A DNA stretch of 6,424 nt, taken from NCBI GenBank assembly GCA_029939535.1, contig JAOZST010000204.1, positions 1-6,424 of the forward strand. Reading direction: 5' to 3'. This stretch comes from NBML01 sp029939535 (GTDB lineage: Bacteria; Desulfobacterota; Desulfobacteria; Desulfobacterales; Desulfobacteraceae). The position numbers and the translations under genes are program-made. Below, piece by piece: positions 1 to 5,799 of the stretch. A model generated the notes under the pieces. That model worked only from the letters and a program-made list of their open reading frames with translations. It was not told where the DNA came from and made no database searches. The first letter of the stretch is position 1, and each line of letters opens with the position of its first letter.

Positions 1-456
1 GCTCCAATGGCCCAGACCCATGGCATACGCCTGGCCCTTGAAAACCATTGCGACAGTTTTTCAGAAGAAATACTCTGGGTATTAAAAGAGGTGAATCATC
101 CTTTTGCTGGTGCCTGCATTGATACAATGAATGGTTGGCATATTGCCGAAGACCCCATGAAGGCCATTGAAAATCTGGCTCCTGTTGCATTTACAAATCA
201 TTTCAGGGATGATCGCATTGATTTTTGCCGGGATGGTTTTAAAGTCAGTGGAGTGGCAGTGGGTGACGGTGATATTGACATGGGAAAAGCCTATGAATTA
301 ATTAAAACCAAGTCCCCCACCAATAGGATCAATATCGAAACAGAGATGGGGATAAGCCTTGAAGACAGGGATACTGCTCTGGAACTGGAGATAGAAACCG
401 TAAAAAAGAGCATCCATTACTGCCGGACAACCCTTGGTGTAGGCAAGATTGAATAA
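1..456 (+). CDS. Sugar phosphate isomerase/epimerase-like TIM-barrel protein, 3' part
   Basis: The gene is open at the left edge, since the frame runs through base 1 with no stop. The ATG at base 7 is therefore probably internal, and about 151 C-terminal residues are visible. The fold assignment is to the xylose-isomerase-like/AP-endonuclease-2 superfamily. It rests on the order of likely metal ligands at beta-strand ends: Glu in ALENH (visible residue 14), Asp in IDTMN (41), His in FTNHFRDD (67) and Glu in INIETEMG (113). The GDGDIDM segment (88-94) matches the usual 'GxGxxD' turn of these enzymes. A full-length member has about 270-300 residues, so roughly half is missing. Such proteins isomerise or epimerise sugars, sugar acids or inositol derivatives at a divalent metal; the substrate cannot be read here. 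The final codons lie in the left arm of the hairpin at 442-482. The next gene is convergent, so any operon partners lie upstream of the window. Confidence 0.85.
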   Translation, partial: APMAQTHGIRLALENHCDSFSEEILWVLKEVNHPFAGACIDTMNGWHIAEDPMKAIENLAPVAFTNHFRDDRIDFCRDGFKVSGVAVGDGDIDMGKAYELIKTKSPTNRINIETEMGISLEDRDTALELEIETVKKSIHYCRTTLGVGKIE

Positions 457-482
457 TTTTTGTTGAATTATTCAATCTTGCC
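442..482. terminator. Perfect 17-bp hairpin between convergent genes, probable bidirectional terminator
   Basis: Bases 442-458 are the exact reverse complement of 466-482, with a 7-base loop (tttgttg). The left arm overlaps the last codons and the TAA stop of the isomerase-like gene. The right arm ends 10 bp before the stop codon of the convergent lyase-like gene. The position between two converging genes fits a shared terminator. Neither side has a clear T-run after the stem, so it is not a textbook intrinsic terminator. It might instead act as an mRNA 3'-end stabiliser. Confidence 0.65.
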
Positions 483-492
483 CCTGCTCAAT

Positions 493-1101
493 TTATGATT
501 TCTGTATGTGTGATTTCTGGACAAGATTTCCCCCTCGCCAAAGGTATATGGCCAGCAGGGGTGTTGATTTGGTCCTCATTCCATGGGTCATCCAGGATTT
601 GTGATATATGGGAACGCTGCAGGGTCTTGATATCCAGGGATCATTTCCCTGCATCCAAAAAGTCTGGGAACCCAGGGGCACATAGATCTCCTCTGCCTCG
701 TGGCTGTGCATTGGATATTCGATATCAGGCCCCAGTAACAGGAATCCGCAGGCCATATTTTTGCTTTTAATGGGTCCCCGCAGGCCGATCAATTCTGTCC
801 ACCCATATTTTTTTAAAAAAATAGAACCAAAATCTTTTTCAGAGTATGTTTGTCCCCAGCCAAAATATTCTGCCGAGGTTTCAAGCATTTTGACTATGTT
901 TTTTGCTTCTGCATTTGCTCCTGTGACAAGCTGGGACAGGTATGAAATAACAGGGAGTCTGGTTCGGGAAATTATTCTGGTTTTAAAAGGTTTGGAAGGC
1001 CAGTCACCAAGAAAAGGAGAAAGGCGGCTTTCATCCAAACCCTTTAAAAAATCGTATATTGTATCAACAAGCTCAATGGCTTTGGTATGGGCAATGGACA
1101 T
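493..1101 (-). CDS. Cupin-fold DMSP lyase-like protein (DddL/DddQ type)
   Basis: A complete 202-residue protein that would cleave dimethylsulfoniopropionate to dimethyl sulfide and acrylate. The C-terminal half is a cupin barrel. It carries HSHEAEEIY (His132, His134, Glu138, Tyr140) and a distal His173 in WMTHGMRT. This H-x-H-x3-E-x-Y plus distal His pattern is the metal site of cupin DMSP lyases as I know the family. Tyr129 just before it (EYPMH) also fits a tyrosine used near their active site. Other family-like segments are YGWTELIG (99-106), ACGFLLLGPD (117-126) and PLLAIYLWRGG (181-191). The helical N-terminal half (about 1-95) is also typical, and the length is close to the usual 190-230. 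The ATG at 1101 was chosen because upstream in-frame codons run into the 3' end of the preceding gene in another frame; its Shine-Dalgarno is weak (ggaa). After collapsing the false gap it lies 29 bp downstream of the NifX-like gene, probably in one operon. DddL, DddQ or a related cupin of other substrate cannot be told apart by eye. No signal peptide is seen. Confidence 0.78.
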   Translation of the reverse strand: MSIAHTKAIELVDTIYDFLKGLDESRLSPFLGDWPSKPFKTRIISRTRLPVISYLSQLVTGANAEAKNIVKMLETSAEYFGWGQTYSEKDFGSIFLKKYGWTELIGLRGPIKSKNMACGFLLLGPDIEYPMHSHEAEEIYVPLGSQTFWMQGNDPWISRPCSVPIYHKSWMTHGMRTKSTPLLAIYLWRGGNLVQKSHIQKS

Positions 1102-1119
1102 ATGTAGGTTCCAATATAA

Positions 1120-1174
1120 AAAAAAATATATTATTGACGTCTTTTTCCCATACCTCCACCTCCACCTCCACCTC
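1120..1174. repeat. 55-bp direct duplication, left copy (contig end)
   Basis: These 55 bases are identical to 1275-1329 on the other side of the N run. They carry the last 14 codons and stop (minus strand, 1174-1131) of the NifX-like gene, plus the start of the poly-A/T intergenic stretch. An exact repeat at both contig ends points to an assembly overlap that was not merged, not to a biological duplication. Confidence 0.9.
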
Positions 1175-1274
1175 NNNNNNNNNNNNNNNNNNNNNNNNNN
1201 NNNNNNNNNNNNNNNNNNNNNNNNNNNNNNNNNNNNNNNNNNNNNNNNNNNNNNNNNNNNNNNNNNNNNNNNNN
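1175..1274. other. Scaffold gap of 100 N, probably artificial
   Basis: The run has exactly 100 N, the conventional placeholder for a gap of unknown size. It is flanked by the same 55-bp sequence on both sides (1120-1174 and 1275-1329). The likely real structure is contigs overlapping by 55 bp with nothing missing. Any frame that reads through the N run, including one joining the two minus-strand genes, is an artefact. Confidence 0.9.
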
Positions 1275-1329
1275 AAAAAAATATATTATTGACGTCTTTT
1301 TCCCATACCTCCACCTCCACCTCCACCTC
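1275..1329. repeat. 55-bp direct duplication, right copy (contig start)
   Basis: Exact copy of 1120-1174. Here it is continuous with the body of the NifX-like gene, so this copy contains that gene's genuine 3' end. It includes a GGTGGA hexanucleotide run (minus strand) encoding part of a polyglycine tail. That low-complexity run may be why the assembly graph branched here. Confidence 0.9.
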
Positions 1330-1867
1330 TGCCACCGCCGCCACCCATTCCACGGCCAGTACCGCCACCCATTCCACGGCCAGTACCTCCGCCCATTCCA
1401 CGGCCAGTACCTCCGCCCATTCCACGGCCAGTACCTCCGCCCATTCCCTGGCCGGGTTGTGTCCCTTGTGCACCTTGACTGGAAGCGGGCATTGTCCTGG
1501 TGTTCTCGACTCCTGACTTTTCAGGGACTGTAGCTCCTGTAGAAGGTGTAAGAGAATCATTTTTAAAACGTTCAATTGCCTTGCGGACTACGCCGGACTG
1601 TCCTGTGTAAACATCAATGTTTTCTGCTTTAAAAACATCCATGGCCTTGGGTCCGCAATTTCCGGTCAACACGGCTTTTGCCCCTTTGGAAATAACAAAG
1701 CTTGATGACTGTATGCCTGCACCTCCGCTTAAATTAATATTTTCATTATTATAGGCATCAACACTCATCGTATCTGTATCAATGATCAGCAAATAATCAC
1801 ATCGGCCAAAGCGGGGATTAATATCTGCATCCAAATCCGCCCCATAGGCGCTTACTGCTACTTTCAT
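1286..1867 (-). CDS. NifX/NifB-family Fe-Mo cluster-binding protein with Gly-rich repeat tail
   Basis: A complete 193-residue protein. Residues 1-102 form a dinitrogenase iron-molybdenum cofactor biosynthesis domain (Nitro_FeMo-Co family). It begins MKVAVSAYGADLDADI, then has NPRFGRCDYLLIID (17-30), a Gly-rich GGAGIQSSSF segment (48-57) and a VLTGNCGPKA turn (66-75). Small relatives of NifX bind or carry iron-sulfur or Mo/Fe clusters; many occur outside nitrogen fixation in sulfate reducers and archaea. A Pro/Ser/Thr-rich linker (about 103-140) is followed by four GMGGGTGR repeats (141-172), then polyglycine and a basic end, GMGKRRQ. The start at 1867 is supported by AAAGGTG (minus strand, 1879-1873), five bases from the ATG. 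No nif structural genes are visible, so nitrogenase assembly is not implied. The lyase-like gene follows 29 bp after the stop once the false gap is removed. The cargo and partner are unknown. Confidence 0.88.
   Translation of the reverse strand: MKVAVSAYGADLDADINPRFGRCDYLLIIDTDTMSVDAYNNENINLSGGAGIQSSSFVISKGAKAVLTGNCGPKAMDVFKAENIDVYTGQSGVVRKAIERFKNDSLTPSTGATVPEKSGVENTRTMPASSQGAQGTQPGQGMGGGTGRGMGGGTGRGMGGGTGRGMGGGTGRGMGGGGGRGGGGGGGMGKRRQ
1344..1459 (-). repeat. 24-bp in-frame tandem repeats coding for GMGGGTGR
   Basis: Four 24-base units (1344-1367, 1368-1391, 1392-1415, 1416-1439) are followed by a degenerate fifth (1440-1459). The plus-strand unit begins cccattccacggccagta. The two middle pairs are identical; the first differs in two synonymous bases. 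Each unit adds eight residues without a frame change, so copy number could vary by slippage and keep the gene intact. Confidence 0.93.
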
Positions 1868-1956
1868 ATTTTCACCTTTATTATTGTTATAGGGTTCAAA
1901 CTACCAATTTGTTTACGAATAGTAAAATAATAGTAGCTAAATAAATATTAGCAAAA

Positions 1957-1984
1957 TTTATACCAAAAATCCGCCATGTGAAAA
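1957..1984 (-). promoter_or_regulatory. Possible sigma-70 promoter for the NifX-like/lyase operon
   Basis: Reading the minus strand, TTTTCA (1984-1979) and TATAAA (1962-1957) are separated by 16 bases. The start point would be near 1950, giving a leader of about 80 nt. The -35 match is poor and the region is very AT-rich, so chance is a real alternative. Confidence 0.28.
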
Positions 1985-2017
1985 ATTGTATAGAATTTAA
2001 TAGTATGGGAATTTGCA

Positions 2018-2062
2018 TTTAGCCATTAGTCTTTAGCTAACAGCCAACAGCTAATGGCTAAA
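2018..2062. repeat. Imperfect nested inverted repeat with TTAGC/GCTAA words
   Basis: Bases 2018-2029 (tttagccattag) pair perfectly with 2051-2062 (ctaatggctaaa) around a 21-base loop. An alternative inner pairing is ttagct (2033-2038) with agctaa (2049-2054). It is followed at once by a GC-rich hairpin, cgcgc (2067-2071) with gcgcg (2076-2080). The repeated TTAGC/GCTAA word pattern resembles dispersed intergenic hairpin elements. Whether it recurs in this genome cannot be seen from this window. Confidence 0.7.
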
Positions 2063-2270
2063 AGCTCGCGCCATAGCGCGCTAAGTTCAAGCTGTTAAAA
2101 GAAAAATGATGGTTTTAAGCTGTCAGGTAACTGTCAAAAGAGAGCATCAATGCGTCTGTTTTTGGATAATGGTCGCTTTTTTAAATTATAGCCGTTCAAT
2201 CTATGAATCCCATACCATGGTAAAATATGATTAATCAATCCCTTACTTATTGCATTTAGCAATTTATCAG

Positions 2271-2293
2271 GGTCATTTACAAGGTCATTTACA
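2271..2293. repeat. Tandem direct repeat ggtcatttaca upstream of the AOR gene
   Basis: The 11-mer ggtcatttaca occurs at 2271-2281 and 2283-2293, a 12-bp period and so roughly one helical turn. It lies about 105 bp before the AOR start. The spacing suits a pair of regulator half-sites read on the same face of DNA, but no regulator is known from the window. Confidence 0.5.
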
Positions 2294-2384
2294 GGGTTGG
2301 TAGGACATGGAATGATTCTTGACTAAAGGAAATAATGCATGGTATTCGAATCATAAATTCAATTCATCTGCTATTGACTATAGC

Positions 2385-2390
2385 AAGGAG
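2385..2390 (+). promoter_or_regulatory. Shine-Dalgarno AAGGAG that fixes the AOR start
   Basis: AAGGAG lies seven bases before the ATG at 2398. This supports the start at MKILKLDM over the longer in-frame ATG at 2335, whose 21 extra residues do not resemble the family. Confidence 0.8.
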
Positions 2391-2397
2391 AAAGAAA

Positions 2398-4071
2398 ATG
2401 AAAATACTAAAACTTGATATGACCCGGGGTAAAATTGAAGAACAGGATTTGCCCCATGATTTTACATGGGGCGGCAGGGGACTGGTTGACTATCTGCTGA
2501 CCAGACACATGAACCCCAACAGCCATCCTTTGTCTGTTGACAGCGTTTTTGTCCTTGCATGCGGAATGCTGGCAGGTACTTCAGCTCCCAACAGCAGCCG
2601 TATCTCCGTTGGAGGGAAAAGTCTTTTAACAGGAGGCATTAAAGAGGCCAACAGTGGTGGGACTGCCGGGGATACCATGGGCAGGCTGGGCATTATGGCA
2701 GTTATGGCTAAAGGTAAAAGTGAGAAACCTCAATTGCTGGTGATAAATTCCCAGGGAGCAGTGCTGGAAGATGCCTCTTTTGTTTCAGGGTTGAAAAATT
2801 ATGAAGTTTGTCAAAAGCTTCGGGAAAAATATGGTGAAAAAATTAGCATAGTTCTCACCGGGCCTGCCGGAGAAAAGGGTATGGCAAATTCCACTGTAGG
2901 GGTAAGTGATGTCCAGGGCAGGCCTGCCCGCCATGCAGCCCGGGGAGGCCTGGGGGCGGTAATGGGAGCCAAAGGCCTGAAAGCCATTCTTCTGGATGGC
3001 AATGGTGCGGGCTCCCGGGACCCTGAAAATCCAGCAGCCTTTAAAGAAGCCGTTAAAAATGCAGTTAAGATTATCATGTCCATGCAGGTGGGAAAGGATT
3101 TAAGGGCCCATGGAACCGCTACCTGGATTAATCCCTGCAATGCCTCAGGTGAGATGCCGACTCTTAACCATGCCCTTGGTGCCTGGGATAAAAAAAATGC
3201 CATAAATGGCCCTGCACTGGCTGACATTGTGACAAAAAGGGGAGGGCAGATGGGCCATGCCTGTATGCCGGGCTGCATAGTCCGCTGCTCCAACAATTAT
3301 CCCGGGCCTGAAGGAGAACACATTACAAGTGCCCTGGAATATGAAACCCTTGCCATGCTCGGGTCCAACCTGGGAATAGATGATCTGGACATCATTGCAA
3401 AACTGGATCGTTACTGTGATGAACTGGGTATTGATACCATAGAAACAGGCAATACCCTGGGTGCTTTGAATCATGCGGGCATGTTCGACTTTGGTGACGG
3501 CCCCAAAGCCCTGAAATATGTCCGGGAGATTGAAAAAGCAACTCCTCTGGGCATGATTCTGGGTTCTGGAACGGAGACTGCCTGCAAAATTTTTGGAATT
3601 GACAGGGTGCCTGCTATTCGTGGTTTGGGCATTCCGGCCCACATGGCCCGTGCCTGCAAAGGCCGGGGGCTGGGTTACGCAACCAGCCCCCAGGGTGCTG
3701 ATCATACTGCCGGTTATGGGGCTGGTGATTATTTAAGCCCCAGTGGTCAGGCAGACCTGGCAAGAAAATCACAGATCAGCATGGCTGCTTTTGATAGCCT
3801 CGGCATGTGCTGGTTTACTTTTATAGATGGCAGTCATGACCTTTTGTACCCCATGATCAATGCCTTGTATGGCCTGGACTGGGATGTCAGGCAATATCTT
3901 GCCATGGGTGAAGAGATGATTCGCATGGAAATTGCCTTTAACCGCAGGGCAGGGCTGGGCCCTGAGCAGGAACAAATGCCCCAGTGGCTGAAAGAGGAGG
4001 CCCTTCCGCCTTTTAATGTCAAATTTGACGTGTCCGGGGAAGACTGTGAAAAAGTATGGAAAAATTTGTAA
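2398..4071 (+). CDS. Aldehyde ferredoxin oxidoreductase family protein (tungsten/molybdenum bis-pterin enzyme)
   Basis: A 557-residue cytoplasmic enzyme of the AOR family. Characterised members oxidise aldehydes to carboxylic acids (or the reverse) with ferredoxin, using a tungsten bis-pterin and one [4Fe-4S] cluster. Family marks in order: KILKLDMTRGKI (2-13), GGRGL (25-29), ANSGGTAG (84-91), ARGGLGAVMGAKGLKAI (181-197), LEYETLAMLGSNLGIDD (313-329), ARACKGRGLGYATSPQGADH (417-436) and a C-terminal LPPF segment (536-539). Cluster cysteines are probably Cys289, Cys293, Cys297 and Cys471 (DSLGMCWF). The first three are spaced C-x3-C-x3-C, where classical AORs have C-x2-C-x3-C. The length is slightly under the usual 600 or so, mainly through a short N terminus. 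The substrate cannot be assigned. A hotdog thioesterase gene begins on the next base after the stop, so the two are probably translated together and may act on the same acid or acyl-CoA. Confidence 0.93.
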   Translation: MKILKLDMTRGKIEEQDLPHDFTWGGRGLVDYLLTRHMNPNSHPLSVDSVFVLACGMLAGTSAPNSSRISVGGKSLLTGGIKEANSGGTAGDTMGRLGIMAVMAKGKSEKPQLLVINSQGAVLEDASFVSGLKNYEVCQKLREKYGEKISIVLTGPAGEKGMANSTVGVSDVQGRPARHAARGGLGAVMGAKGLKAILLDGNGAGSRDPENPAAFKEAVKNAVKIIMSMQVGKDLRAHGTATWINPCNASGEMPTLNHALGAWDKKNAINGPALADIVTKRGGQMGHACMPGCIVRCSNNYPGPEGEHITSALEYETLAMLGSNLGIDDLDIIAKLDRYCDELGIDTIETGNTLGALNHAGMFDFGDGPKALKYVREIEKATPLGMILGSGTETACKIFGIDRVPAIRGLGIPAHMARACKGRGLGYATSPQGADHTAGYGAGDYLSPSGQADLARKSQISMAAFDSLGMCWFTFIDGSHDLLYPMINALYGLDWDVRQYLAMGEEMIRMEIAFNRRAGLGPEQEQMPQWLKEEALPPFNVKFDVSGEDCEKVWKNL

Positions 4072-4509
4072 ATGAATATTGAAAATCATTACCGAAAATT
4101 AGAGAGCATGTATGCAGCAGCGCCAATTAATGAGTTCTTTCACCCTCAGTTAAAAGTTTCTCAAGGTGAATCAATCATTGAAATTGAGTTGGCTGAGAAA
4201 TTTTATCATTCAGCTGGAGGTGTCCATGGCTCGGTTTATTTTAAAATGCTTGACGATGCTGCCTTTTTTGCTGCCAATTCTTTAGAAACAGAAGTGTTTG
4301 TTCTTACCACTTCATTTACTACATATATAACGCGTCCAGTATCTGAAGGTAGAATGAGATCGGTTGGGAAAGTAGTGAACAAAAATAGCACTCAATTTAT
4401 TGCTGAGTCCATTGTGTATGATTCAAAGAATAAAGAAATTGGTCGAGGCAATGGAGTTTTTATGCGAAGTAAACTATTGCTTTCTGAGGCCATGGGATAT
4501 GGCGCATAA
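4072..4509 (+). CDS. PaaI-like hotdog-fold thioesterase
   Basis: A complete 145-residue protein of the PaaI/hotdog acyl-CoA thioesterase group, which hydrolyses acyl-CoA to free acid and CoA. The signature segment is GGVHGSVYFKMLDDAAFFAA (49-68). Here HG (52-53) and the DD pair (61-62), at the start of the central helix, match the family's HGG...D region. The following strands (FVLTTSFTTYITRP, 76-89, and MRSVGKVVNK, 95-104) complete the fold, and the length is typical. It starts directly after the TAA of the AOR gene with no spacer and only a weak ribosome site (ggaaa inside the AOR 3' end), so translational coupling is likely. By eye its base composition is more AT-rich than the AOR gene, so it may have joined the operon separately. 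The substrate is unknown. Confidence 0.88.
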   Translation: MNIENHYRKLESMYAAAPINEFFHPQLKVSQGESIIEIELAEKFYHSAGGVHGSVYFKMLDDAAFFAANSLETEVFVLTTSFTTYITRPVSEGRMRSVGKVVNKNSTQFIAESIVYDSKNKEIGRGNGVFMRSKLLLSEAMGYGA

Positions 4510-4514
4510 CAATA

Positions 4515-5489
4515 TTATCGGCTTTTGACTGACAGACCATGGCCCAGTTTTGTACTTAGATATCCATCCATCATCAGATGCACAATATGATGAATGACAC
4601 ATACAAGCAAGGCGATTCCAAACTCACCGAAGTAGGTGACCTGGATTACGACTGACAGGGCCAGGGTTTTTTGTGATCCCATAAAAATAATGCTTTCATA
4701 ACGGCCTTGTTTCACTTTGAAAAATTTAACCAGCAAAAAAGAAAATCCCAGCAGCATCATATGGAAAACGCTCACAAGGATAAGGATGGTGAAGATGGCT
4801 GTCCCTTTTTCCAAAAGTACCTGTTTTGCTCCTCCAAGGGAAATAAAAACAATAAGTATAATCAAATACTGGTTGACGATTTGAAGTTTACATTTAGCCA
4901 ATTGATCTGCCCTGAAAATTTTTGCCTTTGCCGTGATCCCGATGGCCAGTGGAAGACAGACCAGAAGAGTTAACTTGGTGATGATCTCTCCTTGATCAAT
5001 GGCCAGTTCTTTGCCCTGGTTCAGGAATGCCAGCAAGACAGAAAGAACAACCGGTATGGAGAAAATACCAATAAAATTTGACATTAGGGTCACGAATAGG
5101 GCATGGGCCATGTTGCCCCCCGCGGTTCCGGTCATCACAATTCCGGAAGACAGTGTTGTGGGCATGGCTGACACAATAAAAAGGCCTATGATGACCCCAG
5201 TGTCCACGGGGAAAACAGACAGCAGCAACGCAGCAATGGGTGCAAATATGATAATAACGGCCAGGGCCAGAAGGGTTGATTTGATATCTTTGATACCCGA
5301 GATTATCTGATTGCTTTCGATTAGCAACCCTGAAAAAATAAAGATGATAAAGATGATAACGTCAGTGCCATGGTTATTTTTCAAGGTGATTCCAAATCTT
5401 GACAGACTGTCTGACCGGTCAAAAATCACTAGAGCAAAAATAATAGCCAGGCTAACTAAAAACCACTGCTTCTTAATTGTTTGTATCAT
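4515..5489 (-). CDS. Bile acid:sodium symporter-like (SBF-like) membrane transporter
   Basis: A complete 324-residue integral membrane protein with about nine or ten hydrophobic segments (roughly 8-24, 41-58, 70-92, 97-112, 126-154, 170-188, 206-222, 230-255, 265-285, 290-307). The best mark is SAMPTTLSSGIVMTGTAGGN (107-126) followed by LFVTLMSNFIGIFSIP (131-146). It matches the ALPTT...GGN...SN core of the SBF-like branch of the BASS superfamily, as in the YfeH group. A second crossing motif is FMGSQKTLALSV (269-280). Members couple sodium to uptake or export of organic anions; the substrate of the SBF-like branch is mostly unknown. The start at 5489 has only a weak ribosome site (agaga). 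The gene is convergent with the thioesterase, leaving just 5 bp between the stops and no room for a terminator there. It is divergent from the PEBP gene. Confidence 0.9.
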   Translation of the reverse strand: MIQTIKKQWFLVSLAIIFALVIFDRSDSLSRFGITLKNNHGTDVIIFIIFIFSGLLIESNQIISGIKDIKSTLLALAVIIIFAPIAALLLSVFPVDTGVIIGLFIVSAMPTTLSSGIVMTGTAGGNMAHALFVTLMSNFIGIFSIPVVLSVLLAFLNQGKELAIDQGEIITKLTLLVCLPLAIGITAKAKIFRADQLAKCKLQIVNQYLIILIVFISLGGAKQVLLEKGTAIFTILILVSVFHMMLLGFSFLLVKFFKVKQGRYESIIFMGSQKTLALSVVIQVTYFGEFGIALLVCVIHHIVHLMMDGYLSTKLGHGLSVKSR

Positions 5490-5522
5490 AAAATAATTTT
5501 TCTCTGTTCAGATCAAAGCGAA

Positions 5523-5551
5523 AACCTATGCCAAATTCGGCCTTGAGTCAA
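5523..5551 (-). promoter_or_regulatory. Possible sigma-70 promoter for the SBF-like transporter
   Basis: On the minus strand TTGACT (5551-5546, five of six matches) is followed after 17 bases by TAGGTT (5528-5523, three of six). The leader would be about 27 nt. The spacing is ideal but the -10 is weak. Confidence 0.35.
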
Positions 5552-5770
5552 TATGTCATTTCATTTTTTTCCAACCACAGAATACCGCCAACCGTCTTTT
5601 GACCGGGCAGGAAAGAAAAGGGTTTTACTATTGATCCATGATTGAAGGGAAACTCAACAAGAAAAATGAACAGGATTTCATTGGCTATTTTTAAAGTAAT
5701 AAAAAATGGAAAAGCAAGTATCATTGGATAACTTAATTTGGTGCAGATTTCTGCGCAATTCAGGTACCCG

Positions 5771-5799
5771 TTGACAATATATTGGGAGAACGTTATTTT
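5771..5799 (+). promoter_or_regulatory. Sigma-70-type promoter for the PEBP gene
   Basis: A perfect TTGACA (5771-5776), a 17-base spacer and TATTTT (5794-5799, four of six matches). Transcription would start near 5806, with a leader of about 28 nt that includes the AAGGAG ribosome site at 5820-5825. Confidence 0.6.

Larger units (their letters stand above)
1868..2397. other. AT-rich intergenic region between divergent units
   Basis: About 530 bases separate the minus-strand NifX-like gene from the plus-strand AOR gene. I see no coding frame with family-like content; the in-frame extension of AOR upstream to 2335 is not AOR-like. The region holds a large inverted repeat (2018-2062), a GC-rich mini-hairpin (2067-2080), the palindrome TACCATGGTA (2213-2222) and a tandem ggtcatttaca repeat (2271-2293). 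Promoters for both divergent units must lie here, but none is convincing on the AOR side. TTGACT at 2319-2324 lacks a good -10 partner. Confidence 0.7.

Noticed and set aside
1344..1459. CRISPR-like short repeats
   Set aside because: The units are contiguous with no spacers and lie in frame inside a recognisable coding gene.
761..1516. Plus-strand frame of about 250 codons with Thr/Ser/His repeats
   Set aside because: It is the antisense of the cupin and NifX-like genes, crosses the N gap, and its repeats only mirror the Gly-repeat codons.
493..1575. One long minus-strand frame joining the repeat region and the cupin through the N run
   Set aside because: It depends on translating 100 N and reads the Gly-repeat DNA out of frame (EWAEVLAV repeats). 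The real genes are 1867-1286 and 1101-493.
1286..1867. Evidence for a nitrogen-fixation locus
   Set aside because: NifX-domain proteins are common outside nif clusters, and no nifHDK, nifE/N or nifB-like radical-SAM gene is present.
2335..2397. Upstream extension of the AOR gene from the ATG at 2335
   Set aside because: A purine-rich site precedes it, but the 21 residues are not AOR-like, and the ATG at 2398 has a better AAGGAG site at seven bases.
2490..4089. Several minus-strand frames inside the AOR gene
   Set aside because: They are antisense shadows of a gene with clear AOR motifs throughout, and show no recognisable domains.
4707..5496. Plus-strand frames inside the transporter gene
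   Set aside because: They are antisense to a well-supported membrane protein and carry no family-like content.
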